This document shows, one piece after another, positions 42,833-51,448 of a stretch of 64,000 nt of DNA. Positions within the stretch are counted from its first letter, which is position 1. Every line of letters begins with the position of its first letter. The position numbers were made by a program, and so were the translations under genes. This DNA is from Ruegeria atlantica (GTDB lineage Bacteria > Pseudomonadota > Alphaproteobacteria > Rhodobacterales > Rhodobacteraceae), in assembly GCF_001458195.1 (NCBI RefSeq), contig NZ_CYPU01000023.1, positions 124,001 to 188,000 on the forward strand, given 5' to 3'. Under the pieces are notes generated by a model, which saw only the letters and a program-made list of their open reading frames with translations, was not told the DNA's origin and did no database searches.

Positions 42833-44242
42833 TCAGACCGCCTTGAGGATAGCGTTTTCGAACCGAGCGCCGTTGCTATTGGGTCCTGGAACGAGTCGGG
42901 GCTCTACATGACGCAAGCGTCGAGCGAAGCTGTTGCGCGCAGGAATTCGGCTGTCCGATACACCTTCTGCGGCACGCCACTGACGGAAATTCAAATACAG
43001 ATCAGCAACAGTGACGACGTTGTTTGCCCGGATGGATAGTCTCTCTGCCGCCCACGCACGAACTCGGTCGGCATCCCTCATCCACGCCTCCTTGGCGATG
43101 CGTGATGTCATAGGATCAACCATGCGCCGCGTGGTCAAAAGTTCCGCAGCCGCACCCACGACAAGATGTAGTAGAAGATCCGCCTCATGTTCGATTATGC
43201 GATCTGCCAATCCCTCGTCGGCTTGCTCCTCAGAATACGCGTTGTCGAATACCAGAACCTTGAAGCGGCGCTCAACGCCGCTGTCGATCCCCCCGCTAAA
43301 TGCGGGCAGGTCGTTACAGATGAACACATGCTGCGCCTTGGGACTGAAATAGAACGGTATGCCGTATGGCAGCCGGGCATGACAGACATCGCCTGTGATT
43401 ACTTTCTTTAGCGCATCTCCCGAGAGGTCGCGGTCTGAGGTTTCTTCAGCTACGTTTAGGGCGCACCCACGCAAGGTCGCCACAAAGTAGTCCTGTCCGA
43501 CTTTTGCTGGAGGCACGGATTTCAATGCCTCTGCGGAAATTAAAGACGAAATCACCTTGCGGGTGGTACTCTTCCCAGCACCGCCTTTGCCGATCCAGAT
43601 CAAAGCTTGCGGGTGCTTCAACTGGGTGCCGATCCCAAGCGCGGCTGCAGCCGCCGTCTGCAGGATAAGCTCGATACGCGCACGCTTGTCTTGCTCCGCG
43701 TACTCCAAGGTCACTTCAAGGTTGGGAGCTTCATGGCGCAGCCGCAACTGGGTTGCTTCGGCTGAGAATAAGCCTTCAAACAATCGCATGACGTCGCTGT
43801 TTTTCAGGTGCGACTTAGCATCCTGCAAAGGCCAAGCGCCTCGCACAGCATGTCTGGCGCGATGTCGCCGCGCGTGTGGCTCAAGTCGTGGTTCAAACAA
43901 GCCGGTGCTGGGATCGCGACCAAAGCAAATGAAGCCGCTGTCACATGTGATACCCAAAGGCACATCGTCAAAAAAACCATCATCTTCGCGTTTTGACATC
44001 AGCAAGGCCCTAACGCTCTTCGCCTTGCTCGACGAAATTTTCACCTCTCCTCTGCCGCCGCTGGGCGTTAGGTAGGTCGCTCCGTCAAAGCGAGCGATCG
44101 CACGCGTCAGCCGATTTTCGTTTAGCACGGTCCACAGCATGCCATCATAGAACCAGAGAGGAAACCTGACATACATCATTACCGCCAGGCGGATAACCTC
44201 AGGGCTAGTTTTGAAGTAGCGAAAAGGAGAGTGTTTTGTCAT
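42833..44242 (-). CDS. Chimera: IS6 transposase N-terminus fused to P4/D5-type primase-helicase
   Basis: The 469-residue frame starts MTKHSPFRYFKTSPEVIRLA, then VMMYVRFPL, which is the conserved N-terminus of IS6-family transposases. From about residue 31 (WFYDGMLW) it switches to a phage/plasmid primase-helicase C-terminal region. This has Walker A WIGKGGAGKSTTRK near 217-230, a Walker B-like segment CALNVAEETSD, and the superfamily 3-like IFICNDLPAFSGGIDSGVERRFKVLVF block. The remaining domain is a D5/DUF5906-type ATPase. The N-terminal primase part is missing, so activity in replication is doubtful. The gene marks the site of an IS6 rearrangement and shows that a plasmid- or phage-like replicon was once present. 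Confidence 0.8.
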   Translation of the reverse strand: MTKHSPFRYFKTSPEVIRLAVMMYVRFPLWFYDGMLWTVLNENRLTRAIARFDGATYLTPSGGRGEVKISSSKAKSVRALLMSKREDDGFFDDVPLGITCDSGFICFGRDPSTGLFEPRLEPHARRHRARHAVRGAWPLQDAKSHLKNSDVMRLFEGLFSAEATQLRLRHEAPNLEVTLEYAEQDKRARIELILQTAAAAALGIGTQLKHPQALIWIGKGGAGKSTTRKVISSLISAEALKSVPPAKVGQDYFVATLRGCALNVAEETSDRDLSGDALKKVITGDVCHARLPYGIPFYFSPKAQHVFICNDLPAFSGGIDSGVERRFKVLVFDNAYSEEQADEGLADRIIEHEADLLLHLVVGAAAELLTTRRMVDPMTSRIAKEAWMRDADRVRAWAAERLSIRANNVVTVADLYLNFRQWRAAEGVSDSRIPARNSFARRLRHVEPRLVPGPNSNGARFENAILKAV

Positions 44243-44268
44243 ACGCCGAAGCTACGAAACAGCCCTGA
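44155..44268 (-). mobile_element. 5' fragment of an IS6-family element
   Basis: The first 30 codons of the frame at 44242 and the preceding bases (GGTTCAGGGCTGTTTCG on the minus strand, near 44250-44268) correspond to an IS6 left end: a terminal-repeat-like sequence plus transposase start. The body of that IS is absent. The boundary at about 44155 is where homology to the transposase stops. Confidence 0.6.
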
Positions 44269-44472
44269 ACCGCATCCTACGCAATGCGGTAATTGAACAG
44301 AGCAACCTCCTTCGCTGGCGCGGCAACGCTACTGAGGAGCATCGAACCCGAAACCGGACATTGGATAAGAACGTGGCGCCCGTCAGCAATGTCAAGCAAG
44401 GGGTGGGCTTTACCTGTCACAGAATCCGCAAGACAAATCCGTCCGGGGAAAGGGCCCCTGCGTTCAGACCCC

Positions 44473-44490
44473 GATTTGTGCAACAAAGCC
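44473..44490. repeat. Solo IS5/IS903-like terminal inverted repeat
   Basis: GATTTGTGCAACAAAGCC is nearly the terminal repeat of IS903-type IS5 elements (GGCTTTGTTG...AAATC on the other strand). No partner copy or transposase is seen nearby, so it would be a remnant, or chance. Confidence 0.4.
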
Positions 44491-44559
44491 GGCATCATAT
44501 GCAGTATGAAACGCAGTAGCCGCCCGGAAGTATGTTTGTTCCGCCAATGTCGAGGTTCT

Positions 44560-45546
44560 TTAGGTTTGATCCTGCTGACGAGATGGCGAAGTGTCGAGCG
44601 CGTCGCGCGGGTTCTTGCCAAAAGCCTCTCGGAACTCCTGCGAGAATCTACCCAGATGCCAGAACCCGTGTTCCATTGCGATCTTGGTCACGCTTGCGGT
44701 GTCTGGAGTGGCTGTTTGCAGCGCTTTTTGAACCAGATGCAGCTTCAGCCGTTTCTGATAGGCCCGGGGCGCCATATCGATTGATACGCTGATCGCACGA
44801 AACAGCGTTCGTTGTGACACGCCAAGGGACCTCGCAAGCTGGTCGATTTGACTCGCATCGACCCATTCACCAGTAAGCAAGCGCCGGCGCACTGCCGTTA
44901 CCAGCGCCATATTCCTTCTCGCTTGACCATGCAGCGCGTTACGGTTGTCGGCGGCCTCAACCGGGGCCAGCAAATCTCCGATCGATTCGATCAGCCCTTG
45001 CAGCGCCGGTATTTCCTGGTCTGGTACGCCAACTTCGCGCGACAATTCCAGAAGGCGGACCGCTGTCTCGATTCGACCAAGCGAAACGCGCAACTGTCTT
45101 TTTGAAACCTCAACAAGGAACGTATTCTTGGGCTCGTTAATCCAACCCATCGTGTCTGCTAAGGCGCGCTGTACGGTAATGAAAAGTGTAAATACGCCCG
45201 GCTCAGTGCGGTGGCAAAAATCCACTCCGTTCACCTGCAAGCCAATATTGCCAAAGCCTACTTTTTGACCGCCGAGTTTGGATGGTGCACTGAATTCCAA
45301 GGGAACAACTATCGCGAGATCATCGACCAACTTGGTTTCGTGCACTGCCACTGCAGCTTTGCAAAAGACCCACTCAAGAACGATGCCCGCTACCTCGAAC
45401 CGTCGCAACGCGTAACCCAATGAACCAGGACTAAGCTGAATGATCTCGTATTCCCAACCAGGGTCGGTAGCGATAACCTCAGATGGATCGCTGAATGTGA
45501 ATTGATCAGTCCGGATCGTCAGAGGATCTCCGCCGTCTCTTGGCAT
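44560..45546 (-). CDS. AraC-family transcriptional regulator
   Basis: From the ATG at 45546 (GGAGG ten bases upstream) the product is 328 residues. The N-terminal 200 residues form a sensor domain of uncertain type. The C-terminal part is an AraC helix-turn-helix pair (WVDASQIDQLARSLGVSQRT, TKIAMEHGFWHLGRFSQEFR followed by EAFGKNPRDAL). It is divergent from the porin/secreted/amidase operon, 210 bases away, and probably controls it. This regulator-porin-exported enzyme layout parallels the cluster at 25.6-29.3 kb. Confidence 0.9.
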   Translation of the reverse strand: MPRDGGDPLTIRTDQFTFSDPSEVIATDPGWEYEIIQLSPGSLGYALRRFEVAGIVLEWVFCKAAVAVHETKLVDDLAIVVPLEFSAPSKLGGQKVGFGNIGLQVNGVDFCHRTEPGVFTLFITVQRALADTMGWINEPKNTFLVEVSKRQLRVSLGRIETAVRLLELSREVGVPDQEIPALQGLIESIGDLLAPVEAADNRNALHGQARRNMALVTAVRRRLLTGEWVDASQIDQLARSLGVSQRTLFRAISVSIDMAPRAYQKRLKLHLVQKALQTATPDTASVTKIAMEHGFWHLGRFSQEFREAFGKNPRDALDTSPSRQQDQT

Positions 45547-45756
45547 GGGGTTTCTTCCTCCAAGGCCCGCCGAGATATTCTCTATCCGCCGGCTGACACT
45601 CAGTCTGAGAGGATCATAACCCGCAAGCACAACCAATCAAGAGAAAATCTCCAGATATTGGTTTCCCTGACTTTGGCAATCTGCGGATAGACCCCCAAGC
45701 GGCACACAGATATTTTCAACATAGCGCTTGTCCGCACCGCAAGGCGAGAGGTTTGA

Positions 45757-46971
45757 ATGGCCTGCCAAAGTACGTCACACCGTGCGGCTCGCGGGTCTCG
45801 GATGGGAGCCAGTGTCCTTGCAATGGCCGCTCTCGGAATGGACGCGGCGGCCGAGCAAAAGAAGATCGATGGGGCTACCAATCTCGACAGGGTGACCACG
45901 GCGGTTGAGAGCGGAGGGTTGATTTGGCCGCCTTACGTCGTTGGCAGTTTGTCTATCGGGTTATTCAACGACCACACCTTTCAGGCTGATGATCCAAACG
46001 AAAAGATTAACGACATCTTTGGCGAGTCCCGGCTGGAAGCGTTCGTTTTTCTCTCTCGCAACATCTACGTAGAGACTGGGTGGCTGGTTGAACCAGTTGA
46101 CGCGCCAATAGCTGGCCGAGACCGATTTTTGGAAGCCCACGCGCTTAAATGGGGTGCGCTGTCGCTAACGTTTGAATCTGGTGACTTCTGGATCTCAGCC
46201 GGTAAAGGGCCTGTACACTTCGGGATTGCCGAGAGCGTTGCGCCCGGCATCTATGGCTCCGACATTGCCAGTGACTTCTATGCCATCAAGGGACGAGTTG
46301 GGGTTGGCGCGAACTATGGTTTTGACGCCGGAGACTTTGGTAGTCACGCACTGCGCGGAGGGGTGTTCACACTGGACACGTCGTGGCTGGCAACACCATT
46401 TTTCAGCGATTTCGACCCCCCAAAACGATCCACGGGTGGAGCTGGCAATACAAATGGTCTCAAGAACTGGGCAATCGCACTGGATGGCGGCGGTATCGAT
46501 GTACTTCCCGGTTTCCGCTACCACCTTTCCTATGTAAATCAGCAAACGGAATTCCTGCGCCTACCAAATGGCAAGAAGGTTCCGCGCGACGCTCTTGGCA
46601 ACGAGCACAGATACGCGGCAGCAATAACATGGTTGCCAATTGCCCTAATCGACGAGTTATCGGTTACCCCGTTTGTTGAGTATGCCCGACTCGAGAATGC
46701 GCGAGGACGTCGCAACCGGACCGAGGGCTATCTGACCAGCTCTTTGGATCTTCAATATCGTCAGTGGAGCCTGGCGCTTGCAGCAACTGGGTGGGAAGTG
46801 AAAACCCCTGACGGTTCAAGGACCTCAAACCTGCAGGCCCAGATTTCGGCCGGCTATACCTTTGACAATGGGGTCACCTTTGAGGCTGGGTTCCGAAGTC
46901 TCAATGAAGACAACGAAAACTCTGAAACGTTCGGGCTTGCCCTGAACTATGAACTCCCTTTCGCGTTTTGA
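45757..46971 (+). CDS. Outer-membrane porin-like beta-barrel protein
   Basis: The 404-residue protein has a signal-like N-terminus (RMGASVLAMAALGMDAAAEQ) after a short polar lead. The remainder is a series of amphipathic beta strands ending in NYELPFAF, with the C-terminal Phe that directs barrel insertion. AGAGG lies nine bases before the ATG. It is unrelated in sequence to the OprB gene at 25.6 kb. It is followed by a small secreted protein and a Tat amidase, so it may admit an amide substrate. Family is unassigned. Confidence 0.75.
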   Translation: MACQSTSHRAARGSRMGASVLAMAALGMDAAAEQKKIDGATNLDRVTTAVESGGLIWPPYVVGSLSIGLFNDHTFQADDPNEKINDIFGESRLEAFVFLSRNIYVETGWLVEPVDAPIAGRDRFLEAHALKWGALSLTFESGDFWISAGKGPVHFGIAESVAPGIYGSDIASDFYAIKGRVGVGANYGFDAGDFGSHALRGGVFTLDTSWLATPFFSDFDPPKRSTGGAGNTNGLKNWAIALDGGGIDVLPGFRYHLSYVNQQTEFLRLPNGKKVPRDALGNEHRYAAAITWLPIALIDELSVTPFVEYARLENARGRRNRTEGYLTSSLDLQYRQWSLALAATGWEVKTPDGSRTSNLQAQISAGYTFDNGVTFEAGFRSLNEDNENSETFGLALNYELPFAF

Positions 46972-46985
46972 AAGCAACCCGGCGA

Positions 46986-47297
46986 ATGTCTCTGAATTTC
47001 ACAATCCTCCTTGTCTTCGCCGTCACGCTGGCGAGCCCCGCAGCGTCGCAAGTTATCAGTGATGTGCAGTCCTACCTCGCGCAAAACGCTACCCAACAGG
47101 AGATTTTCCTGACTCGGCAACTTCGCGCCCAGCCCAATCTGGCCGCTGAATGCGCGCCGGGTACAGATGCCGCCAGTTTCCGGCCACGCTTCGAAGTCTG
47201 GCTAGACGAAAACCCGACCTTCACGACCCGACCCGCGCAATTCGCCATCACGGCAGCTCTGGTCGACTTCTGCAAACAACCGACATCCAGCAGGTGA
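46986..47297 (+). CDS. Small secreted protein, unknown function
   Basis: The ATG at 46986 gives a clean signal peptide (MSLNFTILLVFAVTLASPAA, cut near SQ) and a 103-residue product. A TTG at 46968 overlapping the porin stop is an alternative. The mature part has two or three Cys (LAAECAPGTDAASF; LVDFCKQPTSSR) that may form a disulfide and resembles small Rap1a/Tai-like exported proteins only loosely. It lies 14 bases after the porin gene and four before the amidase gene, so it belongs to the operon. Confidence 0.7.
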   Translation: MSLNFTILLVFAVTLASPAASQVISDVQSYLAQNATQQEIFLTRQLRAQPNLAAECAPGTDAASFRPRFEVWLDENPTFTTRPAQFAITAALVDFCKQPTSSR

Positions 47298-47301
47298 CAT
47301 C

Positions 47302-48858
47302 ATGACAGAGTCCATTGAAACCGCACCGGTTCTCAGCCGCCGCGCGCTACTGAAAACGGCCAGTTCCGCTGCGGCGTGTGCCATAGCCCCGGGTTGGGCG
47401 ATGGCAGACACGCATTCCGCAGATCTCGAACTTTGCTACATGCCCGCCTCTGACCTTCTGACGAAGTTCAAGGCCAAGGACCTGTCGCCCGTAGAGGTGC
47501 TGGAAGCGCAGTTTCGCCGCACCGATGCCGTCGAAGAAAGACTGAATAATTTCATCGCAACTTATCCCGAGGAGTCATTGGCTGCAGCGCGCGCGTCCGA
47601 GGACCGCTACATGAAGGGTGAAGGGCTGCCGCTTGATGGGATCACCATTGCAACAAAGGATGAACTGGCCATCAAGGGCCGTCCGCTGACGGCTGGCACC
47701 TTGCCTCTCAAGGACGCCATTGCAGACGAGACGGACCCGCTGGCTGAACGCCTGTTTGCCGACGGCGCTATCCCGCATGCAATCACCACCGTACCGGAGA
47801 TGTACTTTGCGGGCGTTACGTGGTCCAAAGCTTGGGGCGTTACACGAAACCCCTGGAATACCAAATATACTGTCGGCGGCTCCTCTGGTGGCTCTGGCGG
47901 AGCACTGGCCTCTGGTCAGACTACCCTTGCAACAGGCTCGGATATGGGCGGCTCTATCCGTATTCCTGCGGCCTTCTGTGGTCTATACGGATTCAAACCT
48001 CCCTATGGCCGGGTGCCCGCGAGCCTTGGCGCGACATTTCTCCTGCCTTCAACCAGTGGTCCGATGGCGCGAACGCTAAAGGATATGATCCTGCTGCAAA
48101 ACAATATGGCGGGCCCGACCCCGAATTCTCTGACCGCCCTGCGTCCCAAGCTGACACTGCCTCTGGAATACGACGGTGTCGAAGGTATGCGCATAGCCTA
48201 CAATATTGACCAGGGCTGGGCCGAGATCGAACCAGAAACTCTCGATCTGTTTATGAAAGCCGTTGAAGGCCTGCGCAGTCAGGGTGCAACCCTCGAAGAG
48301 GTCGACCTAGGCCTTGGGCTAACTGGACCGCAAATCCGTCTCGCAATAACCCAAGCACTTCTTTCAGGCGCGTTCGGCGGGCAGATGAAGGGCCTTATCG
48401 CCTATGCCGATCAATTGACCAGCTACGGTCGATACTTCGCCGAGGTGGCCGCCACGGGCATGGGTCCGGACGAGGCCCTCGCGGCGGCAAACACCATCGA
48501 GCGGCTAAACATCCTCGTGCAGCAGGCGGTGTTCGACAATGGTTACCAGGCGTTGCTTTCACCGACACTGAACACGTCGCGCGTGCAGGCGGACTATGAT
48601 CCGGTCAACGACGCGCCGCGGATCAATGGAAAAGCCGTCGATCCGCATGCAGGGCTATTCCAAACGCCACTTTGGAACCTTTTGAATTGGTACCCGGTAG
48701 TAAGTGCACCGATTGGTTTGACGCCTTACAACATGCCAGCAGGCATGCAGATCGTCGCAAACACCTTTGAAGATGCGATCTGTATGCAAGTGGCCGCCGC
48801 TCACGAGGCCGTCTCACCCAAACTTTTTTCCGGCGAACTGATGCCGGACATCGGCTAA
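47302..48858 (+). CDS. Tat-exported amidase (amidase signature family)
   Basis: The 518-residue enzyme has a twin-arginine signal (VLSRRALLKTASSAAA, RR at 13-14). The amidase-signature triad is visible: K119 in IATKDELAIKG, the cis-Ser in GGSSGGSGG (194-198) and the nucleophile S218 in TGSDMGGSIRIPA. It would hydrolyse an amide in the periplasm. Co-transcription with a porin suggests it acts on a compound taken up by that porin. Periplasmic amidase-signature enzymes with Tat signals are less common than cytosolic ones. Substrate unknown. Confidence 0.9.
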   Translation: MTESIETAPVLSRRALLKTASSAAACAIAPGWAMADTHSADLELCYMPASDLLTKFKAKDLSPVEVLEAQFRRTDAVEERLNNFIATYPEESLAAARASEDRYMKGEGLPLDGITIATKDELAIKGRPLTAGTLPLKDAIADETDPLAERLFADGAIPHAITTVPEMYFAGVTWSKAWGVTRNPWNTKYTVGGSSGGSGGALASGQTTLATGSDMGGSIRIPAAFCGLYGFKPPYGRVPASLGATFLLPSTSGPMARTLKDMILLQNNMAGPTPNSLTALRPKLTLPLEYDGVEGMRIAYNIDQGWAEIEPETLDLFMKAVEGLRSQGATLEEVDLGLGLTGPQIRLAITQALLSGAFGGQMKGLIAYADQLTSYGRYFAEVAATGMGPDEALAAANTIERLNILVQQAVFDNGYQALLSPTLNTSRVQADYDPVNDAPRINGKAVDPHAGLFQTPLWNLLNWYPVVSAPIGLTPYNMPAGMQIVANTFEDAICMQVAAAHEAVSPKLFSGELMPDIG

Positions 48859-48873
48859 TCAGCCCGTGCGCCC

Positions 48874-49218
48874 GTGGACTATACCGACTGGATCAAGCTC
48901 GCACCTCTTGCCGCGGCCCTGGTACTGGCTCGGGGAGTTTATCATACGAACCGCCGCTGGGAGGACCAGAAACTCTTCGAGCGCATTCGCGACGAAGAAA
49001 AGGCTGCGGCTGCCCGGCGCAGCCTCGCCGCAAGCCTTCTTGCTGAACTCATTGCGTTGCACGAACTGGTGACGAAGAACGAGCTGGCAAAGTGCGCTCG
49101 AGCGCAAGTAGAGCAAGAAGACTGCGCGTTCCACATCCCGATCCGGGACCGCGAGGTCATTCGGATAGGGGCAGTAACGCTGTCCCTTATGCCACGCCAA
49201 GTTGACGCCACGCAGTAA
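48874..49218 (+). CDS. Membrane-anchored protein truncated by IS6 insertion
   Basis: From a GTG at 48874 the frame gives 114 residues: one N-terminal membrane helix (WIKLAPLAAALVLARGVY), then a basic coiled-coil-like stretch (RRWEDQKLFERIRDEEKAAA) and a short domain with Cys. The end (from about VTLSLMPRQV) reads into the IS6 end at about 49167, so the native C-terminus is lost. It starts 15 bases after the amidase stop and would have belonged to that operon. Function unknown. Confidence 0.55.
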   Translation: MDYTDWIKLAPLAAALVLARGVYHTNRRWEDQKLFERIRDEEKAAAARRSLAASLLAELIALHELVTKNELAKCARAQVEQEDCAFHIPIRDREVIRIGAVTLSLMPRQVDATQ

Positions 49219-49800
49219 GAGCGGCGGCACGGTTGATCTTGAAAATGGCGCGAGGATAGAAGTGGCGCTCCAGATTGAAATGATTGTGAAAGGAAGAATG
49301 AACGGCACAGAATTTTTGTAGGCTCTTCATTTGCGGAAACCGCAGCATCGCCCGTTCTCGTCGTCGAAACGGCTGGTGCGAATTCTCGCCTCGATTGTTT
49401 CGCCAGCGACCTGTTTCCTGCTTTTGTGCATTGCCAATAATCTTCATGGCAGCGCAGTAAGACCGAAGTTTGTCCGTCACGATGACATGCGGGTTACCAT
49501 AGCGTTTCATTGTTTTCTTGAGGAATTTCAACGCTGATTTGCGATCTCGGCGCTGGGTAACATAGGATTCCAGTACTTCACCCTCATGATCCACAGCACG
49601 CCAGAGATAGTGGGTTTCACCGTTGATCTTCACGAAAACCTCGTCGAGATGCCATTACCAGTTCGAGTAACACCGCATCTGGCTGACCCGTTTTCTACGG
49701 ATCTCGGCCGCGAACATCGGACCGATTCTGTTCCACCAAAATCGGATCGTTTCGTGGCTCACGTCGATACCGCGTTCTTGTAGCAGGTCTAAAGAGATAC
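49187..49800 (-). pseudogene. IS6-family transposase pseudogene
   Basis: The minus strand encodes most of an IS6 transposase: LLQERGIDVSHETIRFWWNR, then GPMFAAEIRRKRV, WHLDEVFVKINGETHYLWRA (first Asp), VIVTDKLRSYC (second Asp) and GENSHQPFRRRERAMLRFPQ (Glu). An in-frame TAA at 49657-49655 replaces the Gln in the conserved WQW segment, so the gene is broken. The N-terminal 35 or so residues are replaced by unrelated sequence, without the RYFKTSPEVIRL start. The remnant ends near 49167 in the neighbouring truncated gene. Confidence 0.85.
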
Positions 49801-49902
49801 TCGATTCCCCGATCTTATCCCTCTGAAAGACCTGCTCTGCCAGTTTAACTATGGCAATACCATCCAGGCTCTATCGTCGAGCTCATCACTTCGAAATCAT
49901 TA

Positions 49903-49925
49903 TGGTGGGTTTTATGGTGGGTTTG
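49903..49925. repeat. Tandem 11-mer ATGGTGGGTTT
   Basis: The 11-mer occurs at 49903-49913 and again at 49915-49925, one base apart, in the gap between the IS6 pseudogene and tRNA-Ser. It may be part of an attachment site or integrase-gene remnant at this tRNA. Confidence 0.5.
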
Positions 49926-49979
49926 CTTTTCTTATCAGAACGCAAGTATCTGAAATAAGTCAATAAAAAATGATATAGT

Positions 49980-50070
49980 GGCGGAGACGAAGGGATTCGA
50001 ACCCTCGAGACCCTTCCGGGCCTACTCCCTTAGCAGGGGAGCGCCTTCGACCACTCGGCCACGTCTCCGC
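49980..50070 (-). tRNA. tRNA-Ser (anticodon GCT)
   Basis: Read from 50070 downward, the gene has acceptor GCGGAGA with TCTCCGC, D arm GTGGCCGAGTGGTCGAAGGC, anticodon stem CTCCC/GGGAG with loop CTGCTAA, a long variable arm and T arm GGTTCGAATCC. The long variable arm and GCT anticodon define tRNA-Ser. The CCA is not encoded. It forms the right border of the accessory region. Confidence 0.95.
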
Positions 50071-50239
50071 TGGCGGGTATATCCTTGCATGTCGACCAGA
50101 TACAAGACGATTTTGATCGAGCGCGATATTTTTCTGAAATCGTTTGCGCTGATGTTGTTGGGATGCATTTGCTTGGCGAAGGCGCTGCGCCATCTGTTCC
50201 CTAATGCGATTTGGAACTATGAGGAGCGTCACCGCGACG

Positions 50240-51313
50240 TTAGCCCGGTTCGTCAGCTTCAATTGCAGCTCGCATGAGAAACAGCGTCGCCGGGTCCAGA
50301 TCATTTTGAGCCATAATAGCTTCGAAGTTGGGGTTCAGTGCGTTGGTGCCCCAAGGTCGTACGGCCAGGGCAATCCAAATCGCAACAGTGCTGTCTTTGT
50401 CCAACTGATGCCTAAACACATCCAGGATCCGGGGTCGCAACTTGGGATAGGTCGTTCCGCCATCGGCCAGACTGCGGATCAGGAATCGCTTTTCGTCAGC
50501 CGTGCGTTCAGACCGCTCCAGCGACTTTTCGATTTCAAGTATTGCCTGTTCCCCATCCACTGCGATACCCGCCAAACCCCAGTCGTACAGGTTGAGATCC
50601 CCACTGCGAAGCGCGCTTTGATAGCCAAGCCTTACACGTTCTTTGGCCTTTGGATCCGACTGAAGACCCAGCAATCGGATAAGTGCCGGTGCGTAGGCTA
50701 AACGATTGGGATTGCGAAGATCCTGCAATAATTGTGCGGTTGGCACGGCATCGGTCAGGTGGGTCAAAAGCCAATAGGGCGCGCGATGGATTTCGATCAG
50801 CGCCGTGTTGCGCAACAGGCGATCTTCATGTGTGAGATAGGCACTAAAAAAGGCAACCTGCGCCGCGCGATCCGGCGCGCCACTGGCCCAGCCCTGCCCC
50901 TCGGCACGCAGTGTTTCAAGGAAGTGGGCCCGATCCGGTGTCATCAAGAACCCCTTGGTCCAACCGCTGGGCAGGCTGCGACCGGCCTTGTCCTGATACC
51001 CCGTCCCGTAGACCATCAAAACCGTTCTGTCCGGATTCGCACGAAAGGCAGATCGCAAGACGCTGTCGACCAGGAAAGGTATTTCGGGCAAAGCCTCAAC
51101 CTGTTCCGGCGTGCCTTTCAAAACCGAAACGGGGGTGAACCTGAAAGGGTTGTCTGGCGATGGTGCCGCCAGCACGATCACACGCGCCGAAAGAATCCGG
51201 TCCGCCAGAGAATACTCCGGAAGCTCAACGCAGACGCCGCAGGCTTGGGCCGGGCGGGACTGGAAGCCCACACAAAACGCGAGCACCGCAAGCATTTGCA
51301 AGACGCGCCACAT
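50240..51313 (-). CDS. Secreted protein of unknown function
   Basis: The 357-residue protein has a signal peptide (MWRVLQMLAVLAFCVGFQSR, cut near AQA-CG). The mature start CGVCVELPEYSLADRIL has two Cys. The first half is a beta-rich region (ARVIVLAAPSPDNPFRFTPV, VLMVYGTGYQ) and the second half is helical with repeat-like segments (LLQDLRNPNRLAYAPALIRL, RFLIRSLADGG) that may be HEAT-like. I do not recognise it. It is the first gene outside the tRNA-Ser border. Confidence 0.7.
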   Translation of the reverse strand: MWRVLQMLAVLAFCVGFQSRPAQACGVCVELPEYSLADRILSARVIVLAAPSPDNPFRFTPVSVLKGTPEQVEALPEIPFLVDSVLRSAFRANPDRTVLMVYGTGYQDKAGRSLPSGWTKGFLMTPDRAHFLETLRAEGQGWASGAPDRAAQVAFFSAYLTHEDRLLRNTALIEIHRAPYWLLTHLTDAVPTAQLLQDLRNPNRLAYAPALIRLLGLQSDPKAKERVRLGYQSALRSGDLNLYDWGLAGIAVDGEQAILEIEKSLERSERTADEKRFLIRSLADGGTTYPKLRPRILDVFRHQLDKDSTVAIWIALAVRPWGTNALNPNFEAIMAQNDLDPATLFLMRAAIEADEPG

Positions 51314-51448
51314 GGATCACGCTCCGTCTAAAAGCACCCCAGCCTGAATGCGGGCTTTCGGGTTTCCTGATCATGTTATCCAAAAACCGGCTATTCGGCG
51401 AATGGTTTGCAATTTGCGGGCTGCACCGGTTGCACATAGCCGGTGCAC

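Noticed and set aside
44277..44621. 114-residue minus-strand and overlapping plus-strand frames
   Set aside because: Both overlap the AraC 3' end and IS remnants, lack ribosome sites and have no recognisable product.
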